From JAVJSU01 sp040219275 (lineage in GTDB: Bacteria; Chloroflexota; Anaerolineae; Aggregatilineales; Phototrophicaceae), in the NCBI GenBank assembly GCA_040219275.1, contig JAVJSU010000098.1, positions 1-59,352 on the forward strand: 59,352 bases of DNA. Direction: 5' to 3'. Below, piece by piece: positions 46,967 to 54,884 of this stretch (its first letter is position 1; every line of letters begins with the position of its first letter). A program made the translations under genes and the position numbers. Below the pieces are notes generated by a model that did no database searches, was not told the origin of the DNA, and saw only the letters and a list, made by a program, of their open reading frames with translations.

Positions 46967-48124
46967 TCAACTCACGAAAATACCACGTTCAAAGGTCGTC
47001 ATCAGTTCACAGCCATCCGATGTCACACGGATCGTCTCCGAAATACTTATTCCACCCTTGCCCGGTACCTGAATCCAGGGGAGCAGGTGGAAGGTCATAT
47101 TTTCCTGTAACAAGCGCTCTTCATAAGGCTGAATACTCAGGATATACCCTTCACCCCAGTCGGGCGGCAAACTGATCCCGATGGAATAGGCAGTGCGCGA
47201 GGCTTGTGCGCCCCCAAAGTTCGACTTTGCGATGATCTCGCGCCCAATTTTATCGACATCTCCGGCAGGCACTCCCGGTTTGATGCCTGCACGTATGGCT
47301 TCAAAGGCTTCCAACACCACTTTTTCAGCATCACGCACCCGCTGATTCGGCTGACCGACAAAGCCGGTACGCATGATAGGCGCGTGATAGCGACTCAGGC
47401 ATCCGCTGATTTCCAGCATCACAATATCGTCCGGCTCGATTGTCCTGCCTGCCCACGTCGCATGACCGATTGCCCCGCGATAACCGGAGGCTACAAAAGG
47501 CACAATCGCCGGCCATTCACTCCCCGCTTTGGTCATGGTGTAGAGCATCTCTGCCGCGATGTCATTTTCTGTAACGCCCGCTTTGACGGCATCAATTCCC
47601 GCTTGCATCCCTTGAACGGATGTTTCCGCCACACGGCGAATCAGGGCGATTTCGTCGTCCGACTTAATCAATCGTCCGGCTTCAACAATCATCGAACAGT
47701 CCACAAAGACAGTGTTGGTTGCCAGTAAGAATAACTTTTCTTGCTGGGGTGCGGTAAAGAACCAGCACTGTTTTTCAAAGCCAATGCGTTTACCAAGTAG
47801 ATTGAACTCGCCCATTACCTGAAAGAGTTTGTCGATGGGATGCTCGTAATCTTGATAAGGACGCGTGATTTCTAGCCACGTTAGGGCTTCATAACCACTG
47901 TCTTCTAGTTGACGCGGTACGGCAAAGGGTTCCCCGGTTGCAGGGATAATCAGCGCGTTAAAATAATAGTGTCCGGGGCTATCAAACCCGCTTAAATAGC
48001 AAATGTTCTCTGGTGTGGTGACAAGCAAAGCGTCAAGCTCAAATTCCTCCATGCGTTCGCGCAATTCGCGCAGTCGTCGCTCAAACTCACCCATTGGAAA
48101 AATTAAATCATCTCGTTGTCGCAT
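46967..48124 (-). CDS. doeA: Ectoine hydrolase (DoeA/EutD-like), M24 creatinase/prolidase fold
   Basis: 385 residues with the two-domain pita-bread layout: N-terminal creatinase-like domain (DALLVTTPENICYLSGFDSP) and C-terminal catalytic domain (EIALIRRVAETSVQGMQAGI, VPFVASGYRGAIGHATWAGR, FHLLPWIQVPGKGGISISET). The metal-binding aspartates of aminopeptidases are replaced (VMLEISGCLSRYH in place of the D...D motif), as expected for DoeA, a non-metal hydrolase that opens the ectoine ring to N-acetyl-diaminobutyrate. It is the first gene of the minus-strand pair and diverges from the GntR regulator across a 267-base promoter region that holds a perfect palindrome. A plain Xaa-Pro peptidase is the alternative, disfavoured by the missing metal ligands and by context. 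Confidence 0.88.
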   Translation of the reverse strand: MRQRDDLIFPMGEFERRLRELRERMEEFELDALLVTTPENICYLSGFDSPGHYYFNALIIPATGEPFAVPRQLEDSGYEALTWLEITRPYQDYEHPIDKLFQVMGEFNLLGKRIGFEKQCWFFTAPQQEKLFLLATNTVFVDCSMIVEAGRLIKSDDEIALIRRVAETSVQGMQAGIDAVKAGVTENDIAAEMLYTMTKAGSEWPAIVPFVASGYRGAIGHATWAGRTIEPDDIVMLEISGCLSRYHAPIMRTGFVGQPNQRVRDAEKVVLEAFEAIRAGIKPGVPAGDVDKIGREIIAKSNFGGAQASRTAYSIGISLPPDWGEGYILSIQPYEERLLQENMTFHLLPWIQVPGKGGISISETIRVTSDGCELMTTFERGIFVS

Positions 48125-48248
48125 GGCAGGACGTTCTCCTCAATTTGACTGTCCGTTAAAAATTTTCCTCGAAGCGATGCTCCGAACCTGCAAGATGATG
48201 CCCTTTTTGGCTGAAGTAGCCCTCAAAAATGCTATGAGTAACGAAAAT

Positions 48249-48305
48249 TTGACTCATTGTAGATTAAACGATACCCTAAATAGCAAGTGTATACAAATTG
48301 TATAC
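48249..48305 (+). promoter_or_regulatory. Putative promoter and GntR-type operator
   Basis: A 17-bp perfect palindrome GTATACAAATTGTATAC (48289-48305) matches the spacing and style of FadR/FCD-type GntR operators (TnGTnTAnnTAnACnA-like). It lies between the divergent doeA-like and gntR genes. Upstream on the plus strand, TTGACT (48249-48254), 17 bases, then TACCCT (48272-48277) could be -35/-10 with transcription starting inside the palindrome, so binding would repress. The -10 is weak, so the promoter part is less sure than the operator. Confidence 0.65.
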
Positions 48306-48391
48306 GAATCACATTTAAATTGTGTTGATGTTTGCTCCGGGGATGATGTATGATGCGCATGTCTTAATAAATATTTAGTGTTAGGTCATCT

Positions 48392-49066
48392 ATGAGCGCG
48401 AAGCAAAACACCATTACAAAACCTGAGAGTTTATATCGTGAAATTAGAAACAAAATCTGCCTTCTGGAATACCCGCCGAGTATGGCGTTAAGGGAAGAGG
48501 CACTCGCAGAAGAATACGGGGTCAGCCGTACACCTATCCGGCAAGTGTTACAACGGCTGGAATATGACGGGCTGGTGATTAATCAGCCGGGCGCAGGCGT
48601 GATCGTAACAACGGTTGACCTACGGTCACTTAGAGAAGTGTACGCACTTCGTTTAAAACTCGCGGACTTCATCGGCGAAATGATGACCAATCATTTTCCG
48701 GCTGAAGATGCCTTACTGTTACAGGAAATTCTCGAACAGGTGCAAGCCATGCACGATCACTATGATACAACCGCATTAGGACGGTTTTACCACCAGTTTC
48801 ATGGGATTATGAATCGCAATATTAGTAATCGCCCGTTGCAACAAATCTGCGATCAACTGTTTTATCAAACGGCGCGTGTCTGGCTAGAAATCCTGCCAGA
48901 ACTCGATTGGGAAGAAGAAGTAGATATTATCTGCGAAGAGATCTCTGATGTTATCGCCGCTGTGCATGAAGACAACATGCTTAAGGTGGGGCAGATCAGG
49001 AAAGATCATATGGTTCGTCTTTTGGCGCGGAACAACAACTACCTCGGAAGTGCCAATATGGAGTGA
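48392..49066 (+). CDS. GntR-family transcriptional regulator, FCD type
   Basis: 224 residues. N-terminal winged helix with REEALAEEYGVSRTPIRQVL and QRLEYDGLVINQPGAGVIVT; C-terminal all-helical FCD domain (VYALRLKLADFIGEMM, FYHQFHGIMNRNISNRPL) whose histidines usually bind metal near the effector. It is divergent from doeA-doeB and leads the transport/catabolic run, and a perfect palindrome stands in the shared promoter region. It probably represses both sides and is released by an ectoine breakdown intermediate. Known ectoine catabolism regulators (EnuR) are MocR/PdxR-type GntR proteins with an aminotransferase domain; this one is a different subfamily, which is notable. The effector is inferred. 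Confidence 0.88.
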   Translation: MSAKQNTITKPESLYREIRNKICLLEYPPSMALREEALAEEYGVSRTPIRQVLQRLEYDGLVINQPGAGVIVTTVDLRSLREVYALRLKLADFIGEMMTNHFPAEDALLLQEILEQVQAMHDHYDTTALGRFYHQFHGIMNRNISNRPLQQICDQLFYQTARVWLEILPELDWEEEVDIICEEISDVIAAVHEDNMLKVGQIRKDHMVRLLARNNNYLGSANME

Positions 49067-49128
49067 GGAGGCGGCTATTCGCAGTGTCTAATTACTCGCC
49101 CACTTATTTAAGCAATAAGGAGAGAGTT

Positions 49129-50856
49129 ATGTACAAATTGAAACCGATTCGCATTTTGCTCATGTTGCTTGCGCTGGTCGCAATGTCAATGAGCGTCGTT
49201 GTCTCCGCACAGGATGATGGCGAAGAATCGACCTTAGAACGTGCTCAACGCGAAGGTGTTATCCGCGTGGGCTTCGCTAATGAAAATCCATATGCCTATG
49301 CACAGCCAGACGGCACGCTGACCGGTGAAGCCGTTGAAGTTGCACGGGAAATCTTTAGTCGCCTCGGCATTCCGGAAATGGAAGGCGTGCTGACCGAATT
49401 TGGCTCGCTGATTCCGGGTTTGCAAGCCGGGCGCTTCGATGTGATTACGGCGGGGATGTATATCAATCCAGATCGCTGTGAACAGGTGTTGTTTGCCAAT
49501 CCCGAATATCAGATTGGTGAAGCGCTGATCGTGGAAGCGGGCAATCCGCTGGGTCTCAACAGCTATGAAGATATCGCGGCTAATCCTGATGTGCAGGTCG
49601 GCACGGGTGCGGGCTATCTGGAATATGACATGATGCTGGATGTGGGCGTGTCTGAAGATCAGATCGTGACCTTCCCGGATGATCCGAGCGGTTTCGCCGG
49701 ATTGACTGCCGGACAGATTGACGCATGGACGGGAACAGCACCGACCCTTCAGAGCTTGCTGGATCGTGAAGGCAACCCGAACTTTGAACTGGCAGATCCC
49801 TTCGAGCAACCCGTAATTGACGGTGAACCCACCATCAATTATGGCGCGGCGGGCTTCCGCTTTGAAGATCAGGACTTTGTGGATGCGTTCAATGCTGAAC
49901 TGGCGAATCTGCAAGAAGAAGGCATGTTGCTAGAGATTATCGGGCAGTTTGAGGGTTTCGGTCCGCAGGCACTCCCCGGTGATGTGACCGCCGCTGAATT
50001 GTGTGGCGATGTTGAAATGACCGATACTGAAATGACTGCCGACATGGAAGATGACGGTGAAGAAACGACCTTAGAACGTGCTCAACGCGAAGGTGTTATC
50101 AGCGTGGGCTTCGCCAATGAAAATCCATACGCTTATGCACAGCCAGACGGCACCCTGACCGGTGAAGCCGTTGAAGTTGCACGGGAAATCTTTAGTCGCC
50201 TCGGCATTCCGGAAATGGAAGGCGTGCTGACCGAATTTGGCTCGCTGATTCCGGGTCTGCAAGCAGGGCGCTTCGATGTGATTACGGCGGGGATGTATAT
50301 CAATCCAGATCGCTGTGAGCAGGTCTTATTTGCCAATCCTGAATATCAGATCGGCGAGGCGCTGATCGTTGAATCCGGCAATCCGCTGGAACTCAACAGC
50401 TATGAAGATATCGCGGCTAATCCGGATGTACGGGTTGGTACAGGTGCGGGCTATCTGGAATATGACATGATGCTGGATGTGGGCGTGTCTGAAGATCAGA
50501 TCGTGACCTTCCCGGATGATCCGAGTGGTTTCGCCGGATTGACTGCCGGACAGATTGACGCATGGACGGGAACGGCACCGACGCTTCAGAGCTTGCTGGA
50601 TCGTGAAGGCAACCCGAACTTTGAACTGGCAGATCCATTCGAGCAACCGATCATCAACGGTGAGCCGACGGTAAATTACGGCGCGGCTGGCTTCCGCTTT
50701 GAAGATCAGGACTTTGTGGATGCGTTCAATGCTGAACTGGCAAATCTGCAAGAAGAAGGCATGTTGCTAGAGATTATCGGGCAGTTTGAGGGTTTCGGTC
50801 CGCAGGCACTCCCCGGTGATGTGACCGCCGCTGAATTGTGCGAGTCAGACGAATAA
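49129..50856 (+). CDS. Ectoine/amino-acid-type ABC substrate-binding protein with two tandem, near-identical domains
   Basis: 575 residues from the ATG at 49129, which has AAGGAGAG eight bases upstream. Signal peptide MYKLKPIRILLMLLALVAMS with cleavage at VSAQ-DD. Then two complete family-3 binding domains, each about 264 residues, beginning TLERAQREGVIRVGFANENP and TLERAQREGVISVGFANENP, joined by an acidic linker (MTDTEMTADMEDDGEE). The domains resemble EhuB-type ectoine/hydroxyectoine or polar amino-acid binders (PDGTLTGEAVEVAREIFSRL). A single domain is the family norm, so this is a duplication within the gene. Located upstream of the matching permeases and ATPase, it is the receptor of that importer. 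The ligand is inferred from the eut/doe genes. Confidence 0.88.
   Translation: MYKLKPIRILLMLLALVAMSMSVVVSAQDDGEESTLERAQREGVIRVGFANENPYAYAQPDGTLTGEAVEVAREIFSRLGIPEMEGVLTEFGSLIPGLQAGRFDVITAGMYINPDRCEQVLFANPEYQIGEALIVEAGNPLGLNSYEDIAANPDVQVGTGAGYLEYDMMLDVGVSEDQIVTFPDDPSGFAGLTAGQIDAWTGTAPTLQSLLDREGNPNFELADPFEQPVIDGEPTINYGAAGFRFEDQDFVDAFNAELANLQEEGMLLEIIGQFEGFGPQALPGDVTAAELCGDVEMTDTEMTADMEDDGEETTLERAQREGVISVGFANENPYAYAQPDGTLTGEAVEVAREIFSRLGIPEMEGVLTEFGSLIPGLQAGRFDVITAGMYINPDRCEQVLFANPEYQIGEALIVESGNPLELNSYEDIAANPDVRVGTGAGYLEYDMMLDVGVSEDQIVTFPDDPSGFAGLTAGQIDAWTGTAPTLQSLLDREGNPNFELADPFEQPIINGEPTVNYGAAGFRFEDQDFVDAFNAELANLQEEGMLLEIIGQFEGFGPQALPGDVTAAELCESDE
49213..50840 (+). repeat. In-gene tandem direct repeat, about 791 bp per copy, offset 837 bp
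   Basis: Copy 1 spans about 49213-50003 and copy 2 about 50050-50840. Long stretches match base for base at an offset of exactly 837 (for example ACCTTAGAACGTGCTC at 49231 and 50068; GCCGCTGAATTGTG at both ends), with scattered differences, many of them synonymous. The offset is a multiple of three, so the reading frame is preserved. The intervening spacer encodes an acidic linker. High DNA identity points to a recent duplication or to ongoing gene conversion. Confidence 0.92.
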
Positions 50857-50879
50857 ATCAGATCGTGAAGTAAGACTCT

Positions 50880-50912
50880 ATCGGGAAGAGATGCGAACTA
50901 TCTCTTCCCGAT
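50880..50912 (+). terminator. Strong hairpin (terminator or attenuator) after the binding-protein gene
   Basis: ATCGGGAAGAGAT pairs perfectly over 13 bp with ATCTCTTCCCGAT around a 7-base loop, then CCTTTATTT follows. It starts 23 bases past the binding-protein stop. It likely ends most transcripts or protects the abundant binding-protein message, with partial read-through to the PLP enzyme gene 39 bases further on. Confidence 0.75.
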
Positions 50913-50950
50913 CCTTTATTTAACTTGTTGTGTGGCGTGGAGTGATAGAT

Positions 50951-52153
50951 ATGGCTCATAAGCAAACTGCCAGATTGGGAACCCTCTCTGTATGGGGCGG
51001 TGAAGAAAAAAAAGATATGTGGCAACGTTCAACGCAAGTGCCGGTAGTGCATAGTGTGTCTTTCGGCTATGGCGATACTGAAGAATGGCTGGATGTGGCG
51101 CTGGGCAAGGCGGAAGGGCATATCTATGGACGCAACACCAACCCCACGGTGGATGTTTTTGAGGATAAAGTACGTCAGTTAGAAGGTGCTGAAGCCGCGA
51201 CCAGTTTTTCAACCGGCATGGCGGCAATCAGCAACACGCTTTACACGTTGTTAAAACCCGGTGATCGCGTGGTGTCAGTCAAAGATACTTATGGCGGTAC
51301 CAATAAAATTTTTATTGAATTTCTCCCCCGTTTAAATATTGATGTGAGCCTGTGCGATACCACCGATCACGAGGCTATCGAAGCGGAAATCGCCAGAGGT
51401 TGCCAGGTGCTGTATCTCGAAACGGCGACCAACCCCACCTTAAAAGTGGTTGATTTACAACGTCTGGCGGAAGCCGGGCATCGGGCAGGGGCGACGGTGA
51501 TTGTGGATAATACCTTCGCAACCCCCATTAATTGCAACCCGCTGGAACTGGGCGCTGATCTGGTGCTTCATAGCGCGACAAAATTTCTGGGTGGTCATGC
51601 AGATGCGCTTGGTGGCGTGATTTGCGGGTCAAAAGCATTGATCGATCAAATTTATCATTATCGGGAGATTAACGGCGCGACCCTGCACCCGATGGCGGCT
51701 TATTTGCTCCTGCGTGGGATGAAAACCCTGCATTTACGCATCCGCCAACAGAACGAAAGCGCCGGGAAAATCGCCGAATTTTTACAGACTCATCCGGTAG
51801 TGCAATCGGTCTATTATCCCGGCTTATCTGCTGACCCCGGTCACGACATTGCCCGTAAGCAGATGCGCGGCTTCGGCGGGATGTTGAGCTTTACCCTGCA
51901 CGGCGGTTTTGAGTCCGTGCAGAAATTCCTACCGCGCTTGAATTATGCTCATGCGGCGGCCAATCTCGGCTCAGTGGAGACGATTGTCGGACCACCGCGC
52001 ACCACCAGCCATGTGGAATGCACGCCGGAAGAACGGGCGGCGATGGGCATTCCAGAGAGCTTAATTCGTTATTCAACCGGCATTGAAGACACCGAAGACC
52101 TGCTTGATGATCTCAAAATGGCGCTCAGCATCCTTGAAGGGGAGGCTGTTTGA
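50951..52153 (+). CDS. Cys/Met metabolism PLP-dependent enzyme (cystathionine gamma-synthase/lyase-like)
   Basis: 400 residues from the ATG at 50951 (GGAG nine bases upstream). Fold type I gamma-family signatures: Tyr/Arg phosphate contacts in GHIYGRNTNPTVDVFEDKV, cofactor loop SFSTGMAAISNTLYTLL, DNTFATPINCNPLELGADLV with Asp, and the PLP lysine in LHSATKFLGGHADALGG. Enzymes of this group do gamma-elimination or gamma-replacement on homoserine esters, cystathionine or methionine. Here it sits in an ectoine-breakdown operon beside homoserine dehydrogenase, overlapping it (TGATG), where no methionine-synthesis genes are seen. It may act on a C4 amino acid from diaminobutyrate or homoserine and could stand in for the missing DoeD aminotransferase; this is a hypothesis. 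N-terminal ARLGTLSVWGGEEKKDMWQR suggests a distinct subgroup. Confidence 0.85.
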   Translation: MAHKQTARLGTLSVWGGEEKKDMWQRSTQVPVVHSVSFGYGDTEEWLDVALGKAEGHIYGRNTNPTVDVFEDKVRQLEGAEAATSFSTGMAAISNTLYTLLKPGDRVVSVKDTYGGTNKIFIEFLPRLNIDVSLCDTTDHEAIEAEIARGCQVLYLETATNPTLKVVDLQRLAEAGHRAGATVIVDNTFATPINCNPLELGADLVLHSATKFLGGHADALGGVICGSKALIDQIYHYREINGATLHPMAAYLLLRGMKTLHLRIRQQNESAGKIAEFLQTHPVVQSVYYPGLSADPGHDIARKQMRGFGGMLSFTLHGGFESVQKFLPRLNYAHAAANLGSVETIVGPPRTTSHVECTPEERAAMGIPESLIRYSTGIEDTEDLLDDLKMALSILEGEAV

Positions 52154-53196
52154 TGCAAACATACCGGCTGGCGATGATTGGCTTCGGCAACGTCGGGCAG
52201 GGATTCGCCCAAATTTTGCAGGAGCGTGCGGATTTACTCGCCGAAACTTACGGCATTGCGCTGAAAATTGTGGCTGTGAGCGATGTGCTTAAGGGCAGTA
52301 TATATAATCCGGACGGTTTAGCGGTGGATGCTTTGCTGAATGCAGTGCAAACCGACGGTAATCTGAACGGCGTGGACGCACCCCATCGCGATTGGGACGC
52401 GCTCAAAACAATCACGGAAACAAACGCGGATGTTGTGGTGGAAATCAGCTATACCGATCTGGAAACGGGCGAACCGGCACTCAGCCATATCCGCAGGGCG
52501 CTGGAAACAGGTAAGCACGTCATCACCACCAACAAAGGGCCAACCGCGCTGTTTTATCCCGAATTGCTCAAAACCGCTAAAGAGAAAAATCGGTCTATCG
52601 GCGTGGAGGGAACAGTTTTGAGTGGCACACCCGCGCTCCAACTGGGCTTAGATTTATTGATGGGCGCGGGGATTACACGGGTACAGGGCATTCTAAACGG
52701 GACGACCAATTATATTTTGACGCAGATGGAAGCCGGAGCCACCTATACCGATGCACTGGCGGAAGCGCAGGCGAAAGGCTATGCGGAAGCCGACCCGACG
52801 GGCGATGTAGACGGGCATGATGCGGCTGGCAAAGTGGTTATCATCGGTAATTTATTGCTCGGTTTACCCCTCACCATGAGTGATGTGGATCGCGAGGGCA
52901 TTACCGGCATCACACCGGCTGATATTCAAAGTGCACAGCAGGCGGGCGAACGCTGGAAATTAATCGGTCTGGTAGAAAAAAGCGCGGATGGAAGAATCGT
53001 CGCGCAGGTCAAGCCGACGCGCATCTCCATCACCCATCCGCTGGCAGGCATTAGTGGCGCGACCAATGCCATCACCTACAGCACGGATTTGCTGGGCGAT
53101 GTCACGCTGTTTGGTCCCGGTGCCGGACGCATCGAAACAGGTTACGCGCTCATCGGAGATTTACTGGCGATACACCGTCAGCATGGCACTTCATAA
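52153..53196 (+). CDS. Homoserine dehydrogenase
   Basis: 347 residues, without the C-terminal ACT regulatory domain of the biosynthetic long form. N-terminal Rossmann motif AMIGFGNVGQGFAQIL, then the family core HVITTNKGPTALFYPELL, VEGTVLSGTPALQLGLDLLM, ILNGTTNYILTQM (substrate) and AEADPTGDVDGHDAAGKVVI (catalytic Asp/Lys). It interconverts aspartate semialdehyde and homoserine with NAD(P)H. The start ATG overlaps the stop of the PLP enzyme (TGATG; GGGGAGG upstream). In this ectoine locus aspartate semialdehyde is the expected product of diaminobutyrate breakdown, so the enzyme would link it to or from homoserine. Direction and partner are inferred. Lack of an ACT domain suggests it is not feedback-controlled. 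Confidence 0.9.
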   Translation: MQTYRLAMIGFGNVGQGFAQILQERADLLAETYGIALKIVAVSDVLKGSIYNPDGLAVDALLNAVQTDGNLNGVDAPHRDWDALKTITETNADVVVEISYTDLETGEPALSHIRRALETGKHVITTNKGPTALFYPELLKTAKEKNRSIGVEGTVLSGTPALQLGLDLLMGAGITRVQGILNGTTNYILTQMEAGATYTDALAEAQAKGYAEADPTGDVDGHDAAGKVVIIGNLLLGLPLTMSDVDREGITGITPADIQSAQQAGERWKLIGLVEKSADGRIVAQVKPTRISITHPLAGISGATNAITYSTDLLGDVTLFGPGAGRIETGYALIGDLLAIHRQHGTS

Positions 53197-53264
53197 GGAT
53201 GCCCGCCGTGCCGTGAAAGACCAATTTTGAATAGATTTTGATAGGTACGGGACAGGTTATTATT

Positions 53265-54686
53265 ATGGAGATGTTGCTGAATGGGGAATGGGTTTCCCGT
53301 CCCCGAACCTTACGTGTGAATAACCCGCAGGATGCAACACTGGTGGATACCGTTCCGCTGGCTTCTGTTGAGGATATGGCGCTGGCGGTAGGATATGCGG
53401 TGGCCGCGCTGGAAACCGCCCGCAATACGCCCATCCACCAGCGTATCGACATTTTGCAAGGTGCGGCGCAAATCATCGCGGATCAGCACGAGCAATTCGC
53501 CCGTACCCTCAGCGCGGAAGGCATTAAGACTATCCGCGAAGCCCGTAAAGAAGTAACGCGCTGTATTGAAACCATCCGCATCAGCGCGGAAGAAGCCCGC
53601 CGTTTACAGGGGGAAACCATCGCGTTCGATCAAATGCCGGGGAGTGAAAATAGGCAGGGTTATTTCACCCGTGAGCCAATTGGTGTTATCGGAGCGATCA
53701 CCCCATTTAATGACCCGCTGAATCTGGTCGCGCATAAAGTGGGTCCCGCCATCGCCGGGGGGAATTGCATCATCGTCAAGCCTGACCCCCGAACCCCGTT
53801 GAGTGCGCTTCTATTGGCAAAGGCGCTACACGATGCCGGAATACCTGCGGGCATCTTACAGGTTATCACAGGTGGCGCGGATGTGGGCGAAGCGTTGGTC
53901 ACTGATTCGCGTGTCAGGATGATTTCGTTCACCGGAGGCTGGCACACCGGCAGGGACATCATGCAGAAGGTCAGCTTAAAGAAGGTGAGCATGGAACTGG
54001 GGAGCAATTGCCCGGTGATTGTGATGGGCGATGCTGATCTGGAATTGGCGGTGTCATCCTGTGTTAGCGGGGCGTATTGGGCGGCGGGGCAAAATTGCCT
54101 GCATGTCCAACGCTTGCTGGTGCAGGACACGATTATTGAAGCCTTCACACAGCAATTTATTACACAGGTCAATGCCTACAAGGTCGGCGATAAGCACGAT
54201 GAAGCCACCGACATGGGACCGCTAATCAATGAAGAAGCCGCCAAACGGGTGGAGAGGCTGGTCGATGAAGCCCTCGCCGCAGGTGCCACTTTGCTTGCCG
54301 GTGGGGAGCGTTCCGGGTCATTTTATGCGCCCACTTTGCTGGCGGATGTGCCGGATACCTGCGCCATCGCCCATGAGGAAATTTATGGACCGGTAACATT
54401 GCTTTATCGCTTTAGCACACTTGATACCGCCATCGCCCGCGCCAATCGGGTTGAATTCGGGTTGCAATCCGGCATATTTACCCGTGATTTAAACACCGCG
54501 TTTCAGGCGGCGGGTGCGCTTCAATGTGGCGGCGTGATGATTAACGACAGCACGGATTATCGCATCGACGCGATGCCGTTCGGCGGTGTGAAAGGGTCTG
54601 GACTGGGGCGCGAAGGGATTCGTTTTGCCCTCCAAGACATGACCGAACCTAAGGTGGTGTGCTTCAATCTACCACACATGATCTGA
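53265..54686 (+). CDS. NAD(P)-dependent aldehyde dehydrogenase (DoeC-like role)
   Basis: 473 residues from the ATG at 53265; a TTG 27 bases earlier is possible but has no ribosome site. ALDH superfamily hallmarks: PIGVIGAITPFNDPLNLVAH, ISFTGGWHTGRDIM, catalytic Glu in SMELGSNCPVIV, catalytic Cys in AAGQNCLHVQRLLV, and EEIYGPVTLLYRF. It oxidises an aldehyde to the acid in the cytosol. In ectoine catabolism DoeC oxidises aspartate semialdehyde to aspartate; this gene, next to homoserine dehydrogenase, is the natural candidate. By sequence it also resembles the phosphonoacetaldehyde/succinate-semialdehyde branch, so the substrate remains an inference. Same strand, 68 bases after the previous gene. 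Confidence 0.88.
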   Translation: MEMLLNGEWVSRPRTLRVNNPQDATLVDTVPLASVEDMALAVGYAVAALETARNTPIHQRIDILQGAAQIIADQHEQFARTLSAEGIKTIREARKEVTRCIETIRISAEEARRLQGETIAFDQMPGSENRQGYFTREPIGVIGAITPFNDPLNLVAHKVGPAIAGGNCIIVKPDPRTPLSALLLAKALHDAGIPAGILQVITGGADVGEALVTDSRVRMISFTGGWHTGRDIMQKVSLKKVSMELGSNCPVIVMGDADLELAVSSCVSGAYWAAGQNCLHVQRLLVQDTIIEAFTQQFITQVNAYKVGDKHDEATDMGPLINEEAAKRVERLVDEALAAGATLLAGGERSGSFYAPTLLADVPDTCAIAHEEIYGPVTLLYRFSTLDTAIARANRVEFGLQSGIFTRDLNTAFQAAGALQCGGVMINDSTDYRIDAMPFGGVKGSGLGREGIRFALQDMTEPKVVCFNLPHMI

Positions 54687-54718
54687 GTTCTGCTTAAGAA
54701 AAAATAGTTGTGAAAAGA

Positions 54719-54787
54719 AGCTCTTAGCCGTTAGCTTGTAGCTTGTAAGGAAATTGTTTTTGCTAAAAGCTAAGAGTCAAAAGCTAT
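54719..54787. repeat. Heptamer-based imperfect inverted repeat
   Basis: Short units of TAGCTTG and AGCTAAGAG/AAAAGCT type occur in both orientations: CTCTTAGC (54721) opposes GCTAAGAG (54767), with TAGCTTG repeated twice between. Such seven-base repeats are found in intergenic regions of several bacterial phyla. It lies in the 198-base gap between the dehydrogenase and the permease genes and could act as a transcript-stability hairpin; no coding is seen. Confidence 0.5.
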
Positions 54788-54884
54788 AACATGAATGGTG
54801 TTTTGACAGAAAAACCAAAATGATCCATGAAGGTTGCTTATCCAGAATTGACGTTACAGAGCACATAATCGGGAGGGGAATACG

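Noticed and set aside
46967..48124. Ordinary Xaa-Pro aminopeptidase
   Set aside because: The metal-ligand aspartates are missing and the neighbours are DoeB, EutB and EutC homologues, so ectoine hydrolase fits better.
49213..50840. CRISPR-like or satellite array
   Set aside because: Only two long in-frame copies encoding a binding domain; this is a gene-internal duplication.
50951..53196. Methionine biosynthesis operon (cystathionine synthase plus homoserine dehydrogenase)
   Set aside because: No other methionine or threonine genes are present, the dehydrogenase lacks an ACT domain, and the pair sits inside an ectoine transport/catabolism operon.
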